A stretch of 5,524 bases of DNA, taken from an uncultured Planctomycetaceae bacterium (GTDB taxonomy: Bacteria > Planctomycetota > Planctomycetia > Pirellulales > Lacipirellulaceae). A program made the translations under genes and the position numbers. The notes under the pieces were generated by a model that was not told the origin of the DNA, made no database searches, and saw nothing but the letters and a program-made list of their open reading frames with translations. Positions 1 to 4,572 of this stretch are shown here, in pieces. Numbering within the stretch: the first letter of the stretch is position 1; every line of letters starts with the position of its first letter. Location of the stretch: the NCBI GenBank assembly GCA_937860165.1, contig CALMBE010000295.1, positions 1 through 5,524 on the forward strand, written 5' to 3'.

Positions 1-161
1 ACTCACAACTCACGACTCACAACTCACAACTGACAACTGACAACTCACAACTGACAACTGACAACTCACAACTCACAACTGACAACTGACAACTGACAAC
101 TCACAACTCACAACTCACAACTCACAACTCACAACTCACGACTGACAACTGACAACTGACA
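1..161. repeat. Heptanucleotide tandem array, 23 units of ACTSACR
   Basis: The stretch is 23 back-to-back 7-bp units with no indels (23 x 7 = 161); its left end may continue beyond the window. Ten units read ACTGACA (units 5, 6, 8, 9, 12-14, 21-23) and thirteen are ACTCAC-type, of which units 2 and 20 end in G instead of A. Only positions 4 and 7 of the unit vary. Every ACTGACA-to-next-unit stretch contains TGA, and because the period is 7 the three consecutive ACTGACA units at 141-161 put a TGA in each of the three forward frames (143, 150, 157). No protein can therefore read through into the gene at 170. Short heptanucleotide arrays are known from other bacteria, for example the STRR repeats of heterocystous cyanobacteria; equivalence is not claimed. 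There are no unique spacers, so this is not CRISPR. Function is unknown. Confidence 0.97.
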
Positions 162-169
162 ACATAACC

Positions 170-463
170 ATGCTCAATCTCGAACCAAAACTATTCGTCT
201 TCTTACTCTCAACATTCCTGGGACTCGAGGTGATCCGCCGGGTGTCGCCCTTGTTGCACACGCCGCTGATGTCGCTCACCAATGCCATCTCGGCAATTTG
301 CGTGATCGCGGCAATCCAAATCACCGCCGAGGGGAAGACTTCCTTTGGAACCCTCCTGGGAACGCTGGCAGTGATTGCGGCGACCACCAACATCGTGGGC
401 GGTTTCTGGATTACCGACCGCATGTTGAAGATGTTCAAGAAGGAGGGCCGCGGTCGTGGTTAG
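170..463 (+). CDS. pntAB: NAD(P)+ transhydrogenase, membrane subunit alpha-2 (PntAB)
   Basis: This 97-aa protein matches the C-terminal membrane part of E. coli PntA, which in split-type transhydrogenases (as in Rhodospirillum rubrum) is a separate gene. With PntB it forms the proton channel of the inner-membrane enzyme that couples proton entry to hydride transfer from NADH to NADP+. Three membrane segments are visible, at about residues 7-22, 33-51 and 58-80. Family signatures are HTPLMS (30-35) followed by TNAIS, NIVGGF (74-79) and RMLKMF (84-89). The C-terminus is basic. ATG at 170 is the only ATG after the last in-frame stop (TGA at 143). No Shine-Dalgarno sequence precedes it; the upstream DNA is the heptamer array. 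Its last 8 bp overlap pntB, implying translational coupling. The partner NAD(H)-binding subunit PntAA is not in the window and is presumably upstream of the repeat. Confidence 0.95.
   Translation: MLNLEPKLFVFLLSTFLGLEVIRRVSPLLHTPLMSLTNAISAICVIAAIQITAEGKTSFGTLLGTLAVIAATTNIVGGFWITDRMLKMFKKEGRGRG
440..447 (+). promoter_or_regulatory. Ribosome binding site for pntB
   Basis: AAGGAGGG lies inside the last codons of pntAB, 8 nt before the GTG at 456. It is a near-perfect Shine-Dalgarno sequence and the main argument for the GTG start at 456. It contrasts with the absence of such a sequence before the other genes of the window. Confidence 0.75.
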
Positions 464-1961
464 TTTGCTTGCGAAGATACCATTGCTCGCCCAAGAGACG
501 GGCACGACTGAGCTGGTGAAAAAGGTCGCCCAAGAGATTGCCGAGGTAGGGCAGCACACGGCGGAAACCGTGGGGTATCACGCGGCAACAACCTCGATCT
601 TTGTCTGGGGTTCTTACCTCGTTGCCGCCGCACTGTTCGTCCTGTCTCTCAAATGGCTGAGTCATCCTAAGTCTTCCCGCCACGGGGTGCTGGCAGGAGA
701 GATCGGCATGGCGCTGGCGGTCATTGGCACACTTCTGATGTACGACGTCGTGAGTTACACCTGGGTGCTGGTCGGTGTCGCGATCGGTACCGCCATCGGT
801 GCGCCGATGGCCATCTGGATGCCGATGACTGCCGTTCCGCAGCGGACGGCGTTGTCGCACGCGTTCGGTGCCCTGGCTGCGGCATTGGTCGGTGCTGCCC
901 ACTATTACGAAACACCTTCGATGGACAGTTTTTCGATGGTGGTGCTGGTGATCGAAGTCTTGCTGGGAACACTCACCTTTACCGGCAGTCTGGTAGCCTT
1001 CGGCAAATTGCAGGAATTGATCCCCAGTTCGATCAAGGGCATTCCCCATCACAACCTCATCAATCTGGGATTATTGGCAGGAGCGATCGCTATGGGCTGC
1101 TGGTTGGTGATTGCACCGGGCCATTGGGTGGCTTTTCTGATGCTCATTATTCTGGGACTGGCCTTCGGGCTGTTTTTGGTGATTCCCATCGGCGGGGCCG
1201 ATATGCCCACGGTTATCTCGCTGCTGAATTCTTATGCCGGCCTGTCTGCCAGCATGATGGGATTCGTACTCGACAATTACCTGCTGATTATCGCCGGGGC
1301 CCTCGACGGTTCGTCGGGCCTGATCCTGTCGATCATCATGTGCAAGGCCATGAATCGCTCGTTTACCAACGTGCTCTTCGGCCGCATGGAAACGAATCTC
1401 ATCGCCAATGCCGATGATGTGTACGGCGGCAAGGTGAAAAGTGCGACTGCCGAGGATGTGGCTATGATCCTCGACGGCGTGCAACGTGTGATCGTGGTTC
1501 CTGGCTACGGGCTGGCTGTAGCCCAAGCCCAACACACCGTGCGCGAGCTGGCCACGCTGCTCGAAGCCGAGGGTGTGACGGTGGAATACGCCATCCACCC
1601 GGTTGCCGGTCGCATGCCTGGGCATATGAACGTCCTCTTGGCTGAGGCCGACGTGCCGTATGACCAACTCAAGGAGTTGGACGAAATCAACCCCACGTTC
1701 GCACAGTGCGACGTGGCGATCGTGATCGGTGCCAACGACGTGGTGAACCCCCTGGCAAACACCGACCCCACGAGCCCGATCGCCGGCATGCCGATCCTCA
1801 AGGTGAGCGACGCCCGAACGGTGGTGGTGATCAAGCGGAGCCTCAGCCCCGGTTTCGCAGGAATCCCCAATCCGCTCTTTGCCCAGGACAACTGCCTGAT
1901 GCTCTTCGGCGACGGCAAGCAGGCCCTCGTGGAGCTCGTAGCAGCGGTTAAGGCACAATAG
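456..1961 (+). CDS. pntB: NAD(P)+ transhydrogenase subunit beta (PntB)
   Basis: This 501-aa membrane protein is the beta subunit of proton-translocating transhydrogenase and carries the membrane domain dII and the NADP(H)-binding domain dIII. About nine hydrophobic segments fill residues 47-295, the number known for PntB. His135 in the SHAFGALAAALVG segment, Asp249 in GGADMP and Asn258 in LLNSY correspond to E. coli His91, Asp213 and Asn222, which are implicated in proton transfer. Domain III (about 342-501) has the Rossmann motif GYGLAVAQAQ (350-359), HPVAGRMPGHMNVLLAEA (381-398), IGANDVVNP (424-432), SPIAGMP (440-446) and KRS (460-462), all NADP(H)-contact motifs, so the enzyme looks functional. 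The GTG start at 456 overlaps pntAB by 8 bp. It gives about 44 residues more at the N-terminus than E. coli PntB (462 aa). A GTG at 570 would give a more usual length but has a weaker ribosome binding site. Confidence 0.96.
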   Translation: MVSLLAKIPLLAQETGTTELVKKVAQEIAEVGQHTAETVGYHAATTSIFVWGSYLVAAALFVLSLKWLSHPKSSRHGVLAGEIGMALAVIGTLLMYDVVSYTWVLVGVAIGTAIGAPMAIWMPMTAVPQRTALSHAFGALAAALVGAAHYYETPSMDSFSMVVLVIEVLLGTLTFTGSLVAFGKLQELIPSSIKGIPHHNLINLGLLAGAIAMGCWLVIAPGHWVAFLMLIILGLAFGLFLVIPIGGADMPTVISLLNSYAGLSASMMGFVLDNYLLIIAGALDGSSGLILSIIMCKAMNRSFTNVLFGRMETNLIANADDVYGGKVKSATAEDVAMILDGVQRVIVVPGYGLAVAQAQHTVRELATLLEAEGVTVEYAIHPVAGRMPGHMNVLLAEADVPYDQLKELDEINPTFAQCDVAIVIGANDVVNPLANTDPTSPIAGMPILKVSDARTVVVIKRSLSPGFAGIPNPLFAQDNCLMLFGDGKQALVELVAAVKAQ

Positions 1962-2027
1962 GCTTTGGACTATCGATCTTCGCGATAAAGTTTCAGGGCG
2001 GGAATCTGTTGTTGGATCTATGCACCT

Positions 2028-2031
2028 TTAG
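2028..2031. repeat. Candidate target-site duplication TTAG, left copy
   Basis: TTAG directly abuts the CCC end of the left inverted repeat, and the same four bases follow the right inverted repeat at 4039-4042. A 5-bp or 6-bp duplication does not fit (TTTAG against TTAGG). Four bases can match by chance, but the positions are exactly those required. Confidence 0.6.
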
Positions 2032-2048
2032 CCCAAGTTCCACAGTTG
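2032..2048 (+). repeat. Left terminal inverted repeat of the IS
   Basis: CCCAAGTTCCACAGTTG is the exact reverse complement of 4022-4038. The base pair outside the CCC (G left, complement A right) breaks the match, which sets the outer boundary. The match also stops after the final G on the inner side. Confidence 0.93.
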
Positions 2049-2049
2049 G

Positions 2050-2070
2050 AGTTCCGCGGGAATTTTTTCT
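2050..2070 (+). terminator. Possible intrinsic terminator at the IS left end
   Basis: AGTTCC (2050-2055), loop GCG, and GGAATT (2059-2064) can pair with one G-T wobble, and the hairpin runs directly into T-rich DNA (TTTTTTCT, 2063-2070). The orientation would stop transcripts entering from pntB. The stem is short and only partly GC, so this is a modest candidate. Confidence 0.35.
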
Positions 2071-2102
2071 GAGTTTTTTGAGCGATCCGGCGGGTGTTTT
2101 TT
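2063..2102. other. Three helically phased T6 tracts
   Basis: Six-base T runs occur at 2063-2068, 2074-2079 and 2097-2102. Their centres are 11 and 23 bp apart, close to one and two helical turns, an arrangement known to bend DNA. They lie just inside the left inverted repeat, where a bend could help transposase-DNA complex assembly. That role is inferred. Confidence 0.45.
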
Positions 2103-2198
2103 GGGAAGCTTGGTGGGCCAGGTTGCCATCGGCGCAGTTTGTGGTGACTTTGGATGGGTTGCAGGAGTTGGATCGTGTTGTAGTGAAGACTTTGCGTG

Positions 2199-2226
2199 TT
2201 GAGCACACCGGTGCGAGTCGTACAAT
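2199..2226 (+). promoter_or_regulatory. Transposase promoter, TTGAGC-16 bp-TACAAT
   Basis: TTGAGC (2199-2204, 4 of 6 bases of the sigma-70 -35 consensus) is separated by 16 bp from TACAAT (2221-2226, 5 of 6 bases of the -10 consensus). The -10 box ends 6 nt before the transposase ATG at 2233, so transcription is predicted to start at or within a base or two of the A of ATG. This fits the lack of any Shine-Dalgarno sequence there and suggests a leaderless mRNA. Confidence 0.55.
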
Positions 2227-2232
2227 TCGGGC

Positions 2233-3963
2233 ATGTTCATTCGCCCGTGCTACCGACGCAAGGAAGGCCGACGCCACGCCTACTGGGCGCTGGTTGAATC
2301 CTATCGGACCGAGCGCGGACCTCGACAACGTACCGTGGCCTATCTGGGCCAACTCGATGAAGCGGGCCGGGTGGGTGTCAAGCGTGCGGCCACAGGAAAT
2401 AAAAACCCGGCCGCGCAACAACTCGAGCTCTGGGAAGGCGACTCGCCCGCTCCCGAGTGGGTGGAAGTCAACACGACCGCCATGCGTGTCGAGAACCAGT
2501 TGGCCTTTGGCGGGCCGTGGCTGGCCCTGGAGTTGATCCGCAAGCTGCGTCTGCACGATTTTTTCGAGCGGACGATCCCCCCAGGCAAAGAAGACATTCC
2601 CTGGTCGTTGATGGCGCAAGTCCTGGTGGTTTGCCGACTTTGCAATCCCTCCAGCGAGCTGAACATTGCCGAACATTACTATCGCAGTACCGCGATGCAT
2701 GAACTGTTGGGTGTTCCGTCAGAGAAGGTGTATGACGAGCGTTTGTACCGGGCACTGGACGCCCTCTTGCCGCATAAGGAAGCGTTGGAAGCCCACTTGA
2801 AGCACCGGCTCGGCGAGCTGTTTGGCCTGGAGTACGACCTCTTACTCTACGATGTAACGAGCACCTATTTCGAAGGCGAAGCGCAGGGCAATCCGCTGGC
2901 ACAACGGGGCTACTCCCGGGACAAACGGTCGGACTGCAAGCAGGTCTGCATCGGCCTGGTGGTGTCCAAGTGCGGCATGCCCTTGGGCTACGAAGTCTTT
3001 GCCGGTAATTGCGTCGATGTGACAACGCTCCCAGAGATCGTCGCAACGATGGAACGTCGCTATGGGAAAGCAGATCGCATTTGGGTCGGTGATCGCGGGA
3101 TGATGTCCCAGAAGAACATCGAGTTTCTCAAGTCCGGGAATCGCCGCTACATCCTCGGCGCCTCCCAGGCTTCCCTCAAGCAGTTTGAACAACAACTTCT
3201 GGCAGACGATTGGCAGCAGATTCGTCAGGGGCTGGAAGTGAAACTGTGCCCGTCACCCGATGGTCCGGACGAAGTGTTCATCCTGTGCCGCAGCAAGGAT
3301 CGCCACCAAAAAGAAGCGGCTATGCATCGGCGATTCGAGGAGCGAATCGAACGAGAACTGCACAAGATCGCAGTGAGTTGCCAGCGTCGCCCGTGGAAGA
3401 AGGAAGTCATCGACCGCCGCGTAGGGAGCGTGATGGCCAAGAATAGTCGTGCGGCAGGTCTGTTTGAAGTCGCTGTCCAAGAGTCGGCCAATGGTCGTGC
3501 GACGATCACTTGGCAAAAGAAAGACGCTTGGCGGGACTGGGCTACGTTAAGTGACGGCTGCTATTTGCTGCGGAGCAACGTCAAGAACTGGTCCCCCGAA
3601 GACCTGTGGAAGGCCTACATCCAGCTGACCGAGGCGGAGGCGGCGTTTCGGATTCACAAGAGCGATCTGCGAGTTCGACCCATTTGGCACCAGCGCGAAG
3701 ATCGGGTGCTGGCACACATCCTGGTCTGCTTTCTGGCGTACGTGCTCTGGAAAACATTACACCAATTGGTTCAAGCCGCCGGCCTGGGCGACGAGCCGCG
3801 CCGTGTGCTCGACGAGCTGAGCCAGATCAACATGGTCGATGTTGTCCTGCCCACGCGATGTGGTGTGGAAATCCGCCGCCGCTGCATCACTCAACCCACC
3901 GAACATCAAGCGATCCTACTCCAACGGATGGGGCTTCACCTCCCCCGCCGGAGAAAAGAATGA
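2233..3963 (+). CDS. IS1634-like DDE transposase
   Basis: This 576-aa protein should catalyse cut-and-paste movement of the surrounding IS. The N-terminus (MFIRPCYRRKEGRRHAYWAL, then ESYRTERGPRQR and VAYLGQLDE) is typical of IS1634-like enzymes. The RNase H-like DDE core is visible: Asp207 in LLLYDVTSTYFEG, Asp287 in WVGDRGM and Glu469 in the C-terminal signature. That signature has Tyr462, Glu469 and Lys476 at the spacing of the IS4-family Y-(2)-R-(3)-E-(6)-K motif, but the Arg position is Leu465. It is followed by AFRIHKSDLRVRPIWH and a hydrophobic helix (AHILVCFLAYVLW). The insertion between Asp287 and Glu469 (about 180 residues) is the usual position of the beta-strand domain of this superfamily. 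Length is normal and there is no frameshift. ATG 2233 is chosen because conserved family sequence begins there; the -10 box is 6 nt upstream. Confidence 0.93.
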   Translation: MFIRPCYRRKEGRRHAYWALVESYRTERGPRQRTVAYLGQLDEAGRVGVKRAATGNKNPAAQQLELWEGDSPAPEWVEVNTTAMRVENQLAFGGPWLALELIRKLRLHDFFERTIPPGKEDIPWSLMAQVLVVCRLCNPSSELNIAEHYYRSTAMHELLGVPSEKVYDERLYRALDALLPHKEALEAHLKHRLGELFGLEYDLLLYDVTSTYFEGEAQGNPLAQRGYSRDKRSDCKQVCIGLVVSKCGMPLGYEVFAGNCVDVTTLPEIVATMERRYGKADRIWVGDRGMMSQKNIEFLKSGNRRYILGASQASLKQFEQQLLADDWQQIRQGLEVKLCPSPDGPDEVFILCRSKDRHQKEAAMHRRFEERIERELHKIAVSCQRRPWKKEVIDRRVGSVMAKNSRAAGLFEVAVQESANGRATITWQKKDAWRDWATLSDGCYLLRSNVKNWSPEDLWKAYIQLTEAEAAFRIHKSDLRVRPIWHQREDRVLAHILVCFLAYVLWKTLHQLVQAAGLGDEPRRVLDELSQINMVDVVLPTRCGVEIRRRCITQPTEHQAILLQRMGLHLPRRRKE

Positions 3964-4021
3964 CCCCAATGGAGTGAAGACTTTCGGACCTCGACCCACA
4001 AAAACAAGCGGTTTTACGGCG

Positions 4022-4038
4022 CAACTGTGGAACTTGGG
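4022..4038 (-). repeat. Right terminal inverted repeat of the IS
   Basis: CAACTGTGGAACTTGGG pairs perfectly with the left end at 2032-2048. It begins 58 bp after the transposase stop codon. Confidence 0.93.
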
Positions 4039-4042
4039 TTAG
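4039..4042. repeat. Candidate target-site duplication TTAG, right copy
   Basis: This is the right partner of 2028-2031, directly adjoining the GGG end of the right inverted repeat. Confidence 0.6.
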
Positions 4043-4049
4043 GCTGTCA

Positions 4050-4091
4050 GCTATCGGCCAGACCAGTGTTCTCTGGCTGATTGCCGATAGC
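4050..4091. other. Strong imperfect hairpin beside the IS right end
   Basis: GCTATCGGC (4050-4058) pairs perfectly with GCCGATAGC (4083-4091). Inside, CAG (4059-4061) pairs with CTG (4077-4079) and CCAG (4063-4066) with CTGG (4073-4076), leaving a 6-nt loop and small bulges. No T-run follows directly, so a classical terminator is not certain. Before IS insertion it would have lain roughly 80 bp downstream of the pntB stop, making it a candidate 3' end structure of the pnt transcript, now displaced by 2 kb. Confidence 0.6.
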
Positions 4092-4179
4092 CCGGATCGC
4101 CCCTGGTTCTTTTGCTGTGAACAAGTCATTAGTGGGTAGAAGCGACTCATGAAGCAACATCGCGGGAGCGATTCTTCAC

Positions 4180-4241
4180 ATCCTGAAGGGATATCATCAC
4201 CCTAGCCCAGGGTTGGTCGTTACTACGACCTACCCTGGGTA
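4180..4241 (+). repeat. Two-hairpin palindromic element, copy 1
   Basis: A mini-hairpin (ATCCT-GAA-GGGAT, 4180-4192) is followed by a 13-nt spacer ending in CTAG. Then comes a long hairpin: CCCAGGGT (4206-4213) with ACCCTGGG (4232-4239), a T-T mismatch, GGTCGT (4215-4220) with ACGACC (4225-4230), and loop TACT. The same layout occurs in reverse at 4406-4465. The design of a short conserved tag plus a stable hairpin resembles REP elements. Confidence 0.85.
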
Positions 4242-4300
4242 ACGCAGAGTGAGAAAATCATTGTCCGAGCAATTCGCCTCGCGTTCCGACGGCGTGCAAT

Positions 4301-4346
4301 CGAGGACGAAACACTCCGTAGTCGACCTCGGTGTGTTTCGGCCTCG
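4301..4346. repeat. Central hairpin between the two palindromic copies
   Basis: CGAGG (4301-4305) pairs with CCTCG (4342-4346), CGAAACAC (4307-4314) with GTGTTTCG (4333-4340), and CCG (4316-4318) with CGG (4329-4331). That is 16 bp with A-G and T-T mismatches and a 10-nt loop containing the palindrome GTCGAC. It lies close to midway between the two flanking copies. Confidence 0.75.
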
Positions 4347-4405
4347 GCTCACCACCGTGGGTACACATCGTTTATCGCTCGGCCAACAGGAATTTTAACA
4401 TCATC

Positions 4406-4465
4406 TACCCAGGGTAGTCGCCACGGCGACAACCCTGGGCTACGGTGATAAAATCCCGTTGGGAT
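4406..4465 (-). repeat. Two-hairpin palindromic element, copy 2 (inverted)
   Basis: Read on the minus strand this has the same order as copy 1: mini-hairpin (ATCCC-AAC-GGGAT, 4465-4453), a 13-nt spacer sharing ATCACC and ending in GTAG (4443-4440), then a long hairpin. The outer stem CCCAGGGT/ACCCTGGG (4408-4415 and 4432-4439) is identical, with the like-with-like mismatch kept. The inner stem is GTCGC/GCGAC. GTAG directly before the stem is the tetranucleotide typical of many REP elements. Confidence 0.85.
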
Positions 4466-4572
4466 AAATAAGAATTGCGCCCAGCAGAACCGTTCCACTG
4501 CAAACCAGCCGCATAGCTTGACCCACAACAAATTATGAAGAACCGAACTATTCAACCTACCAAATAGCGATC

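Larger units (their letters stand above)
2032..4038 (+). mobile_element. Complete IS1634-like insertion sequence (IS4 superfamily), 2007 bp
   Basis: The ends are perfect 17-bp inverted repeats, CCCAAGTTCCACAGTTG at 2032-2048 and its complement at 4022-4038. Just outside lies TTAG on both sides (2028-2031 and 4039-4042), a candidate 4-bp target duplication. The element contains a 185-bp left leader (2048-2232), one intact transposase gene and a short 58-bp tail before the right inverted repeat. It lies between pntB (stop 70 bp to the left) and the intergenic region before the oxidoreductase, in the same orientation as both, and interrupts no visible gene. Intact reading frame, perfect ends and matching flanks suggest a fairly recent insertion. 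Family placement comes from the protein. IS1634 members are usually described with 5-6 bp duplications, so TTAG is either a short case or partly eroded. Confidence 0.9.
4168..4479. mobile_element. Possible MITE- or BIME-like composite of inverted palindromes
   Basis: Copies 1 and 2 face each other across a 164-bp core with its own hairpin. The inverted similarity extends outward beyond the mini-hairpins: GCG then ATTCTT at 4168-4176 matches the complement of AAGAAT and nearby GCGC at 4470-4480. The whole is therefore an approximately 310-bp imperfect inverted repeat with no open frame of its own. No clear target duplication is visible. The mobile reading is a hypothesis; a pair of independently inserted REP-like units would look similar. 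Confidence 0.4.
4043..4572. other. Gene-free, hairpin-rich intergenic region
   Basis: No credible gene occupies these 530 bp; the small open frames present run through palindromes or the IS edge and resemble no protein I know. The region holds a hairpin at 4050-4091, a paired palindromic element (4180-4241 and 4406-4465) and a hairpin at 4301-4346. Nothing further is recognisable between 4092 and 4167. From 4480 to 4572 the DNA is AT-richer and should contain the promoter of the oxidoreductase, but I see no convincing -35/-10 pair. Confidence 0.7.

Noticed and set aside
1..161. CRISPR array
   Set aside because: Repeats are only 7 bp and contiguous, with no spacers.
1071..1958. 295-aa minus-strand open frame opposite pntB
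   Set aside because: It is a GC-rich antisense shadow of the strongly conserved pntB frame, rich in His, Arg and Gln with no recognisable domain.
1971..1987. Small hairpin TATCG-loop-CGATA after pntB as a terminator
   Set aside because: Only five pairs, two of them G-C, and followed by AAGTTT rather than a T-run.
2009..2536. 175-aa open frame on the + strand crossing the IS left end
   Set aside because: It begins in host DNA, runs through the inverted repeat and overlaps the transposase in another frame; its protein shows no family features.
3887..4150. 87-aa minus-strand open frame crossing the IS right end
   Set aside because: It joins transposase antisense, inverted repeat and flanking hairpin; an accident of composition.
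4518..4551. Promoter for the oxidoreductase based on TTGACC at 4518
   Set aside because: No -10 hexamer lies at 15-19 bp; the nearest AT-rich words (TATGAA at 4534) are too close.
4349..4555. 68-aa open frame on the minus strand in the intergenic region
   Set aside because: It is a reading of the palindromic copy 2 and its flanks; no conserved motif, no ribosome binding site, and the repeat itself explains the open frame.
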